Source: an uncultured Veillonella sp.
GTDB taxonomy: Bacteria; Bacillota; Negativicutes; Veillonellales; Veillonellaceae
Direction: 5' to 3'
DNA: 64,000 bases
Assembly (NCBI RefSeq): GCF_900545795.1
Contig: NZ_URAR01000004.1
Location: 62,001-126,000 of the forward strand
Part shown: positions 9,105 to 18,504 of the stretch, one piece after another
How the letters are laid out: each line of letters starts with the position of its first letter
How positions within the stretch are numbered: the first letter of the stretch is position 1
Notes under the pieces: model-generated
What the model was told of the DNA's origin: nothing
The model's input: only the letters and a program-made list of their open reading frames with translations
Database searches by the model: none
Translations under genes and position numbers: made by a program

Positions 9105-10826
9105 CTAGCCTAATTTCTCTAAAATAGACTTCACTGTACTTGCTACATCAGTCATGGCTACTTCAAGGACTTCACCAGTCTTGCGCACTTTAAGCTCTAC
9201 TGCATTGCTTTCAAGTGTATTTTTACTTACTGTAATGCGCACTGGATAGCCAATTAAATCAGCATCCTTAAATTTAACCCCTGCACGATCTTTACGATCG
9301 TCTAATAATACATCTACACCTGCTTGTTGTAATTCAGCATAAATTTCCTGACTTACATTCATAAGTGCTTCGTCTTTTGCATTGATTGGCACAATGTCAA
9401 CTTCAAATGGCGCAATGGCTACTGGCCAAATAATGCCATCTTCATCATGGCTTTGTTCAATAGCTGCCGCTAATGTACGAGATACACCGATACCATAGCA
9501 ACCCATTACATATGGATTAGGACGGCCATCCTGATTGAGGAAGGTGCCATTCATAGATTCACTGTATTTAGTCCCTAATTTAAATACTTGACCTACTTCA
9601 ATCCCTTTTGCCAAATTAAGCTTGCCGCCACAATTTGGACATGGGTCTTCCGGTGTGATTAAACGAATTGGTGCCACAATAATATCATCTACATTAAAAT
9701 CGCGTGTTGGATTGATGTTGATATAATGCGCATCTACTTTATTAGCCCCACCACAAGCATTTTGCATAGTCATAACAGATTCATCAACTACAATTTTAAA
9801 TTCCTCTGTCTGTGCTAATCCCACAGGGCTAATGAAACCACCTACAAGACCAACTTGTTTTAATTGTTCTTCTGTAGCCATTTCAGGTTCAATATTAGAA
9901 TCTACTGCATGCTGCACAGCAATTTCGTTCACTTCATGGTCACCGCGTACAATAGCTAGTACGACTACACCATCTACAGAGAGAACTACTGCTTTAATTG
10001 TTTTCTCTAAAGGTAAGGATAACATATTAGCTACAGCTTCAATTGTTTTTGCCTCTGGCGTATTAACAATTTCTAGCTCTTTAGGCGCTTCACCATCCCC
10101 TGGCAAGGCTGCAGGCTTACCAATTTCAATATTGGCTGCATAATCACAACTGTCACAGTAAATAACATCGGCTTCACCAGATTCAGCAAGGGCCATAAAT
10201 TCGTGACTATTACTACCACCAATAGCACCAGAGTCAGCTTCTACAGGTTTAAAATATAAACCGCAACGGCTAAATACTTGCTCATAAGCCTTATACATAT
10301 CCCAATAGGATTTATCTAAACCAGCTTCATCCACATCAAAGGAATAAGCATCTTTCATGATGAATTCGCGGCTGCGCATTAAGCCATAGCGAGGACGGCG
10401 TTCATCGCGATATTTATTTTGAATTTGATATAAAGTTAATGGCAATTGGCGATAAGATTTTACTTCGTCTTTTACCAAAGTCGTAATCATCTCTTCATGG
10501 GTTGGTCCCAAGCAGTAATCGCGATTATGACGATCTTTTAAACGCATCATTTCTGCGCCATATACTTTCCAGCGGCCAGATTCTTCCCAAATCTCAGCTG
10601 GTTGAATAATTGGCATCATAATTTCTTGCGCGCTAATTCGCGTCATTTCTTCATGCACGATTTGCTCGATTTTGCGAATACTTTTCCAAGCAAGAGGAAG
10701 ATAGCTATAAAGGCCACTAGACATTTTGCGAATTAAACCAGCCCGAAGCATTAACTTTTGGCTAATAACATCAGCATCAGCTGGTACCTCACGTAAAGTA
10801 GGGGCATATAATTTACTTGCTAACAT
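9105..10826 (-). CDS. proS: Prolyl-tRNA synthetase, bacterial type with editing domain
   Basis: 573 residues, the usual length of bacterial-type ProRS. Class II motif 2 is RDERRPRYGLMRSREF (from about 142) and motif 3 is GCYGIGVSRTLAAAIE (from about 444). Between them, residues about 230-390 form the INS (YbaK-like) editing insertion that hydrolyses Ala-tRNAPro. The C-terminal anticodon-binding domain is intact. Start ATG is preceded by AGGAG. The stop of ispG lies 4 nt upstream, so it is the last gene of the long rpsB-to-proS chain and ends in the terminator at 9065-9097. No T-box-like leader is seen. Confidence 0.97.
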   Translation of the reverse strand: MLASKLYAPTLREVPADADVISQKLMLRAGLIRKMSSGLYSYLPLAWKSIRKIEQIVHEEMTRISAQEIMMPIIQPAEIWEESGRWKVYGAEMMRLKDRHNRDYCLGPTHEEMITTLVKDEVKSYRQLPLTLYQIQNKYRDERRPRYGLMRSREFIMKDAYSFDVDEAGLDKSYWDMYKAYEQVFSRCGLYFKPVEADSGAIGGSNSHEFMALAESGEADVIYCDSCDYAANIEIGKPAALPGDGEAPKELEIVNTPEAKTIEAVANMLSLPLEKTIKAVVLSVDGVVVLAIVRGDHEVNEIAVQHAVDSNIEPEMATEEQLKQVGLVGGFISPVGLAQTEEFKIVVDESVMTMQNACGGANKVDAHYININPTRDFNVDDIIVAPIRLITPEDPCPNCGGKLNLAKGIEVGQVFKLGTKYSESMNGTFLNQDGRPNPYVMGCYGIGVSRTLAAAIEQSHDEDGIIWPVAIAPFEVDIVPINAKDEALMNVSQEIYAELQQAGVDVLLDDRKDRAGVKFKDADLIGYPVRITVSKNTLESNAVELKVRKTGEVLEVAMTDVASTVKSILEKLG

Positions 10827-10830
10827 ATAC

Positions 10831-11904
10831 TTACGACTCCTTTGACTCTAAATATGTTTCTATTTCGTGGAATAAAGCATCTACTAATTCGCTTTCATCC
10901 ACGGTTTTAATCGTCTCACCTTTTCTAAATACAATGCCACGACCATCGCCACCAGCAATGCCAAAATCAGCCTCACGGGCTTCCCCTGGCCCATTTACTA
11001 CACAGCCCATAACCGCTACACGGATTGGCTCTTTAATGCTCTTCAAGCGCTCTTCTACAATTTCAGCCATCTTGAAGAGGTTCACGCGGCAACGACCACA
11101 TGTAGGACATGAAATCATTGTAGCACCATAAGTTCGTAAACCTAAGGAGCTTAAAATTGTTTTGCCCACTTCCACTTCGTGAATTGGATCGCCTGTTAAA
11201 GATACCCGCAAAGTATCGCCAATGCCCTGTGCTAATAGGGCCCCAATACCGATAGAAGACTTCACTGTACCTTGACGAATCGTACCAGCTTCAGTAACGC
11301 CTAGATGTAAAGGATAATTCACTTTGGCAGATAATTTTTGATATGCTTCAATCATTAAAGGCACATCGGTAGCCTTGATGGAAATCTTCATATCATAATA
11401 GTCCATAGCTTCTAAAATGCGCACATGCTCTAAGGCAGCTTCTACCATGCCATCAGCACAAGGATGACCGCCATAAGCCTCTAATATATGAGCTGGTAAG
11501 GAGCCTGCATTAACGCCAATGCGAATTGGAATTTGCTTTGGCTTAGCTTTTTGTATAACAGCCTGCACATTTTCAGTGCCACCAATATTTCCTGGATTAA
11601 TGCGAAGACCATCTATACCACTATCAATAGCTTCTAAAGCTAAACGATAGTCAAAATGAATGTCTGCAATCAAAGGAATCTTACTGCCTTCTCGAACTGT
11701 TTTAATCGCCTTGGCAGCAGCCATATCAGGAACTGCTAAGCGGACTAAATCACAACCAGCATCGGCTAAGCGATTAATTTCAGCAATAGCCTTCTCAGTT
11801 TCAACTGGATTTGTAGTAATCATGGACTGTACGCTAATAGGCGCAAAATGACCAATTGGCACAGAACCGACTTTAATTCTTCTAGTTTCTTTTCTGTTAA
11901 TCAT
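10831..11904 (-). CDS. ispG: 4-hydroxy-3-methylbut-2-enyl diphosphate synthase IspG
   Basis: 357 residues. TIM-barrel start with the RRIKVGSVPIG motif. The [4Fe-4S] cluster cysteines are in SCPTCGRC and GCVVNGPGEARE. It converts MEcPP to HMBPP in the non-mevalonate pathway, reduced by flavodoxin or ferredoxin. AGGAG precedes the start. The gene follows rseP by 14 nt; the same run also carries dxr and uppS, so isoprenoid precursor synthesis and use are clustered. Confidence 0.96.
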   Translation of the reverse strand: MINRKETRRIKVGSVPIGHFAPISVQSMITTNPVETEKAIAEINRLADAGCDLVRLAVPDMAAAKAIKTVREGSKIPLIADIHFDYRLALEAIDSGIDGLRINPGNIGGTENVQAVIQKAKPKQIPIRIGVNAGSLPAHILEAYGGHPCADGMVEAALEHVRILEAMDYYDMKISIKATDVPLMIEAYQKLSAKVNYPLHLGVTEAGTIRQGTVKSSIGIGALLAQGIGDTLRVSLTGDPIHEVEVGKTILSSLGLRTYGATMISCPTCGRCRVNLFKMAEIVEERLKSIKEPIRVAVMGCVVNGPGEAREADFGIAGGDGRGIVFRKGETIKTVDESELVDALFHEIETYLESKES

Positions 11905-11918
11905 AGGTAACTCCTATA

Positions 11919-12932
11919 TTACAGACGGCTTATATCATGTGTAGTCGCATAAATAAATAAAGCGATTAGTAAAATGACCCCTGTCATTTGAATGTATTGC
12001 AATGCCTTAGGCGGCATACGTCGTCTCGTAATTCCTTCAATAATTAATAAAATTAAATGGCCCCCATCTAAAGCTGGTACTGGTAGTAAGTTAATTACCC
12101 CTAAATTCAAGCTCAAGATAGCTGTAAAATTAAGTAAATACACAAAGCCAAATTGCGCCATTTCACCGGCTGCTTGAGCTACCCCAATAGGGCCTGAAAC
12201 TTGCGCTGCCATTTGACCGGTAATCATGAGCCATAAGGTGCGTACCATCTCTTGTAAAATAGCTATAGTAGCTGTTACAGAGCGCTCCGCCGCTTCTCCT
12301 ATGGAATAAGGCGTAGAGTTAATTTGAGGATTAATCCCTATAATGGCACGGCCACTGGACTCGGTAGGAATTACTGATACTTCTTTAGTTTCTCCACCGC
12401 GATCAATCATCATGGTAACTACAGTATTTTCAGTGCCCTTTAAATGAGTCGTAATATCTGACCACTGCGTAATGGCTTTGCCATTAATGCTCGTAATGCG
12501 GTCATTGACTTCTAAATGGGCTGCTATAGCCGGTGAGTCATTAACAATTCGACCAATAACGGGCTCATTAGATGGTGTTTGTTGTCCATAAGTAACAAAT
12601 ACACCAAAGAAAATGACGATGGCCAGTAAAAAGTTAAAGAATGCGCCGGCAAAAATTACAATAAAACGCTTCCATACCGGCTTATTTAAAAAGGAGCGGT
12701 CATCAAGTTCCTCATCTGGCATCATACCAGCAATTTTATTATAACCGCCTAAAGGAATGGCGCGAATTGAATACAGCGTCTCACCTTTTTGCTTTTTTAC
12801 AAGCGCTGGACCAAAACCAATGGCAAATTCATCGACTCTCATACCACTCGCTTTGGCTGTAATAAAATGGCCAAACTCATGGATGAAAACAATGACGCCA
12901 AACACAAAAATTGTGGCAAGTATAGTTAACAC
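11919..12932 (-). CDS. rseP: Site-2 intramembrane metalloprotease RseP
   Basis: 337 residues, starting at a GTG preceded by AGGAG (7 nt spacing). The zinc site HEFGH is at 18-22 in the first membrane segment, a single PDZ domain occupies about 110-190, and the LDGGH motif sits near 288 in a late membrane segment. M50 proteases of this kind cleave transmembrane anti-sigma factors and remnant signal peptides. No anti-sigma factor is encoded nearby. It sits between dxr and ispG, the order common in Firmicutes. Confidence 0.95.
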   Translation of the reverse strand: MLTILATIFVFGVIVFIHEFGHFITAKASGMRVDEFAIGFGPALVKKQKGETLYSIRAIPLGGYNKIAGMMPDEELDDRSFLNKPVWKRFIVIFAGAFFNFLLAIVIFFGVFVTYGQQTPSNEPVIGRIVNDSPAIAAHLEVNDRITSINGKAITQWSDITTHLKGTENTVVTMMIDRGGETKEVSVIPTESSGRAIIGINPQINSTPYSIGEAAERSVTATIAILQEMVRTLWLMITGQMAAQVSGPIGVAQAAGEMAQFGFVYLLNFTAILSLNLGVINLLPVPALDGGHLILLIIEGITRRRMPPKALQYIQMTGVILLIALFIYATTHDISRL

Positions 12933-13120
12933 CGTTTTTCTCCTATTTAGTTAATACATATCTATTGATTGACTATGTGTATTGCGGAAAATATCTAAAA
13001 TATTCCACTTTATTTGCATAGTATTTATTTTTTAGCTAAATTAGCTCAACACATTACTTTGTTTAGTACTAAATCTGCTGAGCAGTAAATTTTCACAAGC
13101 TAGACAATTACACAGCCAAG

Positions 13121-14266
13121 CTATTTAATTAGACTGCGAGCTGTTTCTCGCGCCCATAAGTCAATTTGTCGCAAATTCGGCAATGTAAATTCTGGCTCAG
13201 TTTCCATCCGTTCTAATACAGACACAACTGTTTTATAAATATCGCCAAATTGTAATTTGCCGTCTAAGAAAGCATAAACTGCTTCTTCATTAGCTGCATT
13301 GAATACAGCCGGCTTAAAGCCTCCAGCGCGGCCCACGTCAAAGGCTAATTGCAAAGCAGGGAAATCTTCATACCGCGGCGGGAAAAATTCTAATTGCAAG
13401 GCTTTATCAAAAGTTAATACATCCATGTGAAGCGGTTCACGACTCGGATAGGTTAAAGCGTATTGAATAGGCTCACGCATATCAGGATTTCCCAACTGCG
13501 CTAAAATGGCTCCGTCCTTCATCATAATCATGGAGTGTACAATGCTCTGTGGATGAACTGTAACTTTTATATGATCAAAGTCAAAACCAAAGAGCCAATG
13601 CGCTTCAATCACTTCTAAGCCTTTATTAAATAAGGAGGCAGAGTCAATTGTAATCTTATTGCCCATATTCCACGTAGGATGACGCAAACAATCAGCTGCT
13701 GTGGCCGTAGGAATTTTTTCACTTGGCCAAGTCCGAAGCGGACCACCAGAAGCAGTTATTAATAGAGAGTCTACATTCTCTCTATTTTGTCCTTCCAAAC
13801 ATTGGAAAATAGCACTATGCTCGCTATCAATTGGCAACAACTGAACACCATACTCCTCACACAAGGAGGTAATTAATGGGCCTCCAGCCACTAAGGTCTC
13901 CTTATTGGCTAAACCTATAGTTTTCTTCGCCTTAATAGCTTCTACGGTAGGTTCAATGCCAGCAGCACCAACTACAGCAGTAACAACTAATTCTGTGGAA
14001 GGCCAGGTAGCACCAGCTAATAATGCCTCTGTACCGCCCACCAACTTAGTGTGTCCAGTATAGCGTGATTTTAACTTTTTATATGCCGCTTCATCAACTA
14101 AACCGGCCATTTCAGGCTGGAATTCTTTTATTTGAGCTTCTAATACATCCACATTTTTATACGCTACAATAGCTTTTACAGAAAATAAATCGGGATGTTG
14201 TCTCACTACATCTAATGTTTGAGTACCAATTGAACCAGTACTGCCTAAGATGCTAATAGTTTTCAT
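13121..14266 (-). CDS. dxr: 1-deoxy-D-xylulose 5-phosphate reductoisomerase
   Basis: 381 residues. NADPH-binding GSTGSIGTQTL at 8-18, then NKETLVAGG, and the metal and substrate site SEHSAIFQ. It catalyses the committed step of the MEP pathway, DXP to MEP. GAGGAG lies upstream of the ATG. Gaps of 156 nt to cdsA and 188 nt to rseP separate it more than its neighbours. Nothing definite was found in those gaps. Confidence 0.96.
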   Translation of the reverse strand: MKTISILGSTGSIGTQTLDVVRQHPDLFSVKAIVAYKNVDVLEAQIKEFQPEMAGLVDEAAYKKLKSRYTGHTKLVGGTEALLAGATWPSTELVVTAVVGAAGIEPTVEAIKAKKTIGLANKETLVAGGPLITSLCEEYGVQLLPIDSEHSAIFQCLEGQNRENVDSLLITASGGPLRTWPSEKIPTATAADCLRHPTWNMGNKITIDSASLFNKGLEVIEAHWLFGFDFDHIKVTVHPQSIVHSMIMMKDGAILAQLGNPDMREPIQYALTYPSREPLHMDVLTFDKALQLEFFPPRYEDFPALQLAFDVGRAGGFKPAVFNAANEEAVYAFLDGKLQFGDIYKTVVSVLERMETEPEFTLPNLRQIDLWARETARSLIK

Positions 14267-14422
14267 AGAAACTCCTCACTTTTCATGATTTACAGAAGAA
14301 CAGTATGCCTTAAACTGCTCTAAATCTTCTCATAAAATATGTAATAGTATATTCACACTGTCATACCAATTACATGTATCTAAACTACTTCTACAGTATA
14401 TCTTTATATGTAAGCCTTAATT

Positions 14423-15235
14423 CTACATTAAGTAGGCCAATATCATAGGCGCTGCAAATAATAAGCTATCAAAACGATCTAATACACCACCATGTCCTGG
14501 GAGTAAAACGCCAGAATCTTTAATGGAGCAATGACGCTTCAATTTAGACTCAAATAAGTCCCCTAATGGCGCTACAATGCCTGTTAAAAAGCCTACTACA
14601 CCGCCAAGTCCAACGGGAATACCTGTTAACCACGCATAAACTACACCAGTCAAAATACAGCCAATAAAGCCTCCAATAAAACCTTCTAATGTTTTATTCG
14701 GACTAATTTTGGGCACGATGCGGTGCTGTCCCCACTTACGGCCAGCAAAATAAGCAAAGGTATCGCTCGCCCAAGTACAGAATAACAAGAGCCAAAGCAT
14801 GAGTTCACCCATATGAGCGGCTGTAAAAGGAACTGAGAAAAAGTCATACGCTGTATTTTCGCGTAGAATCAAAATAGAGGCAAAACCACCATTGATGTAG
14901 AAAAAACCAAATACTGCATAAGTTAATACATCAAGGGTAATTCGCTTTTGACTAAAAATATAAATAATGCTAAGTAGCATAACCGACCCTACAGCACTAA
15001 TTAATGCCCATTTATATTGATGGAACATTAAGGTGAGCATAATAATGGCAGTAAACACGTAACCCCATGTGGCAGGTAAAGTAATATTGAGCTTTTTTAT
15101 CATACTGACAAATTCACGCCAACCTAACAAAGTTAGGAGCAAAATAAGCCCACTAAAAAAATAGCCTCCCACAGTGATGGCAATTATGGCTATAATAAAG
15201 CCAATAAGCGCCGTAATAACGCGTGTTTTTAACAT
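14423..15235 (-). CDS. cdsA: Phosphatidate cytidylyltransferase
   Basis: 270 residues, mostly hydrophobic with about seven to eight membrane segments. The CDP-DAG synthase signature is present near the C-terminus: SPNKTLEGFIGG, PLGDLFESKLKR, then KDSGVLLPGHGGVLDRFDS. It makes CDP-diacylglycerol from phosphatidate and CTP for phospholipid synthesis. The ribosome site GGAGG is inside the end of uppS, and the start lies 1 nt past the uppS stop, so translation is coupled. Confidence 0.95.
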   Translation of the reverse strand: MLKTRVITALIGFIIAIIAITVGGYFFSGLILLLTLLGWREFVSMIKKLNITLPATWGYVFTAIIMLTLMFHQYKWALISAVGSVMLLSIIYIFSQKRITLDVLTYAVFGFFYINGGFASILILRENTAYDFFSVPFTAAHMGELMLWLLLFCTWASDTFAYFAGRKWGQHRIVPKISPNKTLEGFIGGFIGCILTGVVYAWLTGIPVGLGGVVGFLTGIVAPLGDLFESKLKRHCSIKDSGVLLPGHGGVLDRFDSLLFAAPMILAYLM

Positions 15236-15236
15236 G

Positions 15237-16013
15237 CTACTCCTCCGTTTTTAAACCTCCAAAACGCCGTTCTCTTTGCTGGAATGCACGAACCGCATCT
15301 TCTAAAATTTGAGGTGTAAAATCTGGCCAATTCGCATCAGTGAACCAAAATTCAGCATACGCTAATTGCCATAATAAAAAATTACTAATTCGATAATCTC
15401 CGCTAGGACGAATTAATAAATCTACATTAGAAAACTCTTTAGTAAATAAATAATTACTAATTGCATCTTCTGTAATTGCGCCTGGCTCTATTGTGCCAGT
15501 TTGTACATCAGCTACAATATCTTTTATAGCCCGTACTATTTCATCGCGTCCACCATAGTTAATTGCTAACTGCAAGGTAAGACCCGTATTATTCATAGTT
15601 AAGTCTTCCGCATCTTTAATAATGCGCTGTAATTCATCAGATAAACCGCCAATAAAGCCAATAAAACGAATCCTTACATTATGTTCATGCATATCGCGTA
15701 CATTACCTAGTAAGTATTCGCGAATTAAGCTCATAAGCAAGGATACTTCTTGTTCTGGCCGCTTCCAATTCTCTGTGGAAAAACCATATACAGTTAAGGC
15801 TTTAATGCCCATATCATTAGCTGCTATAACGATTTTCTTTAATACATCGGCACCAGCTCTGTGCCCCATAGTACGCGGCAAACCGCGACGCTTAGCCCAT
15901 CGACCATTGCCATCCATAATAATTGCTACATGAGCAGGCATATTATTAGGGTCAATCGGCACTATACCATCATTATTTTGCTTACTCTGTTTTTGAAATA
16001 AACTCTTTAGCAT
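15237..16013 (-). CDS. uppS: Undecaprenyl diphosphate synthase (cis-prenyltransferase)
   Basis: 258 residues from the ATG at 16013, preceded by GAGG 7 nt upstream; open codons further upstream have no ribosome site. Signature blocks: IIMDGNGRWAKRRGLPRTMG with the catalytic Asp, YGFSTENWKRP, and RPSGDYRISNFLLWQLAYAE. It builds the C55 lipid carrier for peptidoglycan. The first ~30 residues before the catalytic block are polar and variable. Its 5' end overlaps the small gene at 15982-16251 by 32 nt. Confidence 0.95.
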   Translation of the reverse strand: MLKSLFQKQSKQNNDGIVPIDPNNMPAHVAIIMDGNGRWAKRRGLPRTMGHRAGADVLKKIVIAANDMGIKALTVYGFSTENWKRPEQEVSLLMSLIREYLLGNVRDMHEHNVRIRFIGFIGGLSDELQRIIKDAEDLTMNNTGLTLQLAINYGGRDEIVRAIKDIVADVQTGTIEPGAITEDAISNYLFTKEFSNVDLLIRPSGDYRISNFLLWQLAYAEFWFTDANWPDFTPQILEDAVRAFQQRERRFGGLKTEE

Positions 16014-16251
16014 ATTGTACCTCATTGCAGTTTTCGAATTCACTGGCTATCATGGGACGAAATAGCAAAATCTGCCAAGTCCCTGTTTCTCTTGGGTCAA
16101 TCTTTACTCGACTGACATAATAATTGGAGTCTGCCACCGAGAAAAATCGATTGTAATTATCTCCAATAGTCACTGCAAAAGGGATATTGGCAGCCCGCAA
16201 TAAGCCCTCTGCGAGCTGCCAAGGTAATCCTATAATAGAAGTAGGTTGCAT
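15982..16251 (-). CDS. Small conserved-looking protein of unknown function between frr and uppS
   Basis: 89 residues, no recognised family. The start codon overlaps the frr stop (TAATG), and the 3' end overlaps the uppS start by 32 nt, so it is locked into a translationally coupled chain; that positional evidence is the main reason to accept it. The sequence is soluble, with a possible amphipathic segment (PWQLAEGLLRAANIPF) followed by alternating strand-like residues (NYYVSRVKID, TWQILLFRP). No signal peptide, cysteines or metal motifs stand out. Function unknown. Confidence 0.72.
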   Translation of the reverse strand: MQPTSIIGLPWQLAEGLLRAANIPFAVTIGDNYNRFFSVADSNYYVSRVKIDPRETGTWQILLFRPMIASEFENCNEVQYAKEFISKTE

Positions 16252-16811
16252 TATACTTCTAATACGTCCTTTTCTTTTTTATCTCTTAAATCATCGATAG
16301 CCTTGATTTTTTTGTCAGTCAATTTTTGAATTTGATCTTGACCGTCTTTTACAGTATCTTCTGTAATTGTCTTAGCTTTTTCTTCTTTTTTCAAAGCATC
16401 ATTAGCATCACGACGAATATTGCGGATAGCAACTTTTGCTTCTTCAGCGCGTTTGCTTACTACTTTTACCAATTCCTTACGGCGTTCTTCCGTTAATTGA
16501 GGAATAGCAAGGCGAATTGTTTCACCATCATTACTTGGGTTTAAACCAAGATCAGATTGTAGTACAGCCTTTTCAATAGGACCAATCATAGAACGGTCCC
16601 AAGGTTTTACTAAAATCAAGCGAGGTTCTGGTGCTGTTACATTAGCTACCTGATTCACTGGGGATTGAGAGCCATAATAGTCAACCATTACTTTGTCTAG
16701 TAAGGAAGTACTTGCACGGCCCGTACGAATGGATGCAAACTCTTGTTTTAATGATTCAATAGTTTTATCCATGCGAGCTTCTTCTTGTTTTAATAACTCT
16801 TGAATGTCCAT
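16251..16811 (-). CDS. frr: Ribosome recycling factor
   Basis: 186 residues, the family's standard length. Characteristic blocks: TIESLKQEFASIRTGRAS near the N-terminus, the strand region PEPRLILVKPWDRS, and the C-terminal helix with RRDANDALKKEEK. It splits post-termination ribosomes with EF-G. The start overlaps the pyrH stop by one base (TAATG). Confidence 0.97.
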   Translation of the reverse strand: MDIQELLKQEEARMDKTIESLKQEFASIRTGRASTSLLDKVMVDYYGSQSPVNQVANVTAPEPRLILVKPWDRSMIGPIEKAVLQSDLGLNPSNDGETIRLAIPQLTEERRKELVKVVSKRAEEAKVAIRNIRRDANDALKKEEKAKTITEDTVKDGQDQIQKLTDKKIKAIDDLRDKKEKDVLEV

Positions 16812-17539
16812 TAATTTTCACCTCTTACAATAGTACCAACAACTTCACCTTTAGCAGCACGAGTAATGTTACCAGGAATATCCATGCTAAATACTACAAT
16901 TGGGATATTATTGTCTTTACATAAAGTAGTAGATGTAGCATCCATTACTTTAAGCTCACGACTAATAACTTCCATATAGGTTAATTCATCATATTTCTTC
17001 GCATCAGCGTTTGTGCGAGGATCGCAATCATATACGCCATCAGCAAATTTCTTAGCCATTAAAATAGCGTCTGCTTCAATTTCTGCAGCGCGAAGAGCAG
17101 CTGTTGTATCTGTGGAGAAGTACGGATTACCAGTACCTGCTGCAAAGATTACAATACGGCCTTTTTCCAAATGGCGAATAGCACGACGACGAATATATGG
17201 TTCAGCTACTTCTTGCATAGCAATCGCTGTTTGTACGCGTGTAGCAGCTCCTTCATTTTCAAGGGCATCTTGAAGAGCTAAGGAGTTCATAACTGTGGCA
17301 ATCATGCCCATGTAGTCAGCCGATGCACGATCCATGCCCTTAGCGCTACCAGCTAATCCGCGCCAAATATTGCCGCCACCAACTACGATGGCAATTTGTA
17401 AATCAGTCGATCTTGCTAATTCAGCAATCTCTTTAGCAATGCCTTCTACAACGATTGGATCAATACCATATCCTTGTTCACCAGCTAGTGCTTCACCACT
17501 TAATTTTAATACAATACGTTTAAACTTTCTATCACTCAT
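16811..17539 (-). CDS. pyrH: UMP kinase
   Basis: 242 residues of the amino-acid-kinase fold: RIVLKLSGEAL at the N-terminus, GGGNIWRG for phosphate binding, RASADYMGM, and GTGNPYFSTDTTAALRA. It phosphorylates UMP to UDP and is typically hexameric and GTP-activated. AGAGGAG precedes the ATG. A hairpin terminator separates it from tsf, so it may be partly uncoupled from rpsB-tsf. Confidence 0.97.
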   Translation of the reverse strand: MSDRKFKRIVLKLSGEALAGEQGYGIDPIVVEGIAKEIAELARSTDLQIAIVVGGGNIWRGLAGSAKGMDRASADYMGMIATVMNSLALQDALENEGAATRVQTAIAMQEVAEPYIRRRAIRHLEKGRIVIFAAGTGNPYFSTDTTAALRAAEIEADAILMAKKFADGVYDCDPRTNADAKKYDELTYMEVISRELKVMDATSTTLCKDNNIPIVVFSMDIPGNITRAAKGEVVGTIVRGEN

Positions 17540-17562
17540 CGCTATACTCCTCTGCTTATTGC

Positions 17563-17595
17563 AAAATAAGAGAACACTGGACGGTGTTCTCTTAT
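17563..17595 (-). terminator. Hairpin terminator or attenuator between tsf and pyrH
   Basis: Perfect 12-bp stem ATAAGAGAACAC / GTGTTCTCTTAT with a 6-nt loop. It is followed on the minus strand by only TTTT, so termination is probably partial, lowering pyrH-frr expression relative to rpsB-tsf. Confidence 0.75.
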
Positions 17596-17605
17596 CTGTT
17601 AAATC

Positions 17606-18286
17606 TTATTGACCAGCGGCTGCACGAACTTCAGCTTCGAAGTCGTCTTGGCGCTTTTCAATTCCTTCGCCTAAAGCGTAGCGAACGAAACGACGTACGT
17701 TGATATTTTCACCGATTTTAGCAATTTTTTCAGTAATAACATCAGTAATAGTTTTGTCACCATCTTTAATGAAAATTTGTTCCATTAGGCAGTTTTCTTT
17801 ATAGAATTTTTCTACACGGCCCACAACCATTTTTTCAAGTACTGCTTCTGGTTTTGGTTTTCTGCCATTTTTAACATCTTCAGCCGCTTCTGCTTTAGCT
17901 TGTTCTAAAAGAACTGCTTTTTCGTGTTCAATAACGTCAGCAGGAACTTCTTCACGGTTTAAGTAAAGAGGATTTGCAGCTGCGATTTGCATTGCAATGT
18001 CTTTTACCAATTCTTGGAAGTCATCAGTTTTAGCAACGAAGTCAGTTTCGCAGTTAACTTCTACTAAAACGCCGATGCGGCCGCCACCATGGATGTAAGA
18101 AGCAACAACACCTTCAGCAGCAATACGACCAGCTTTTTTAGCAGCCGCTGCTAAACCTTTTTCACGAAGAAGGTCAACTGCCTTCTCGATGTCACCGTTA
18201 GCTTCGGTTAATACTTTTTTGCAATCCATCATGCCTGCGCCTGTAAGTTCACGCAATTCTTTTACTAATGCAGCAGTAATAGCCAT
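17606..18286 (-). CDS. tsf: Elongation factor Ts
   Basis: 226 residues, shorter than the ~290 of E. coli but within the range of short EF-Ts forms. The N-terminal UBA-like module (LVKELRELTGAGMMDCKKVL) and the nucleotide-release motif CETDFVAK are intact. The shortening falls in the core and C-terminal region. It exchanges GDP on EF-Tu. AGGAGG precedes the ATG, and a stable hairpin sits just upstream of that site. Confidence 0.95.
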   Translation of the reverse strand: MAITAALVKELRELTGAGMMDCKKVLTEANGDIEKAVDLLREKGLAAAAKKAGRIAAEGVVASYIHGGGRIGVLVEVNCETDFVAKTDDFQELVKDIAMQIAAANPLYLNREEVPADVIEHEKAVLLEQAKAEAAEDVKNGRKPKPEAVLEKMVVGRVEKFYKENCLMEQIFIKDGDKTITDVITEKIAKIGENINVRRFVRYALGEGIEKRQDDFEAEVRAAAGQ

Positions 18287-18311
18287 GTTTAAATCTTCCT
18301 CCTATACATTA

Positions 18312-18343
18312 ATTAAGGTAAGGTCACAATGCCTTACCTTAAT
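18312..18343 (-). promoter_or_regulatory. 12-bp hairpin immediately upstream of the tsf ribosome site
   Basis: Perfect stem ATTAAGGTAAGG / CCTTACCTTAAT around an 8-nt loop, about 10 nt upstream of the AGGAGG of tsf. There is no U-run on the tsf strand, so it is more likely an mRNA structure (processing, stability or translational control) than a terminator. The rest of the rpsB-tsf gap (18344-18504) shows only weak AT-rich repetition. Confidence 0.6.
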
Positions 18344-18504
18344 TTTATATTGTTTTACAATTTTTATCAATTAGTAAGTCATGCAATTGTATGTTATATA
18401 TGCAACTAAGTTTTAGTATATGCAGTTCGCTACTATATAGCGCTTATCATAGCTAGCAACTCGTCACTTCCAAACAATGAGGACTTACTTGTCAGTCTTA
18501 GTTA

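Noticed and set aside
17606..18286. Possible truncation of tsf
   Set aside because: Short EF-Ts proteins are normal in several lineages; key motifs are intact and the stop is followed by a terminator.
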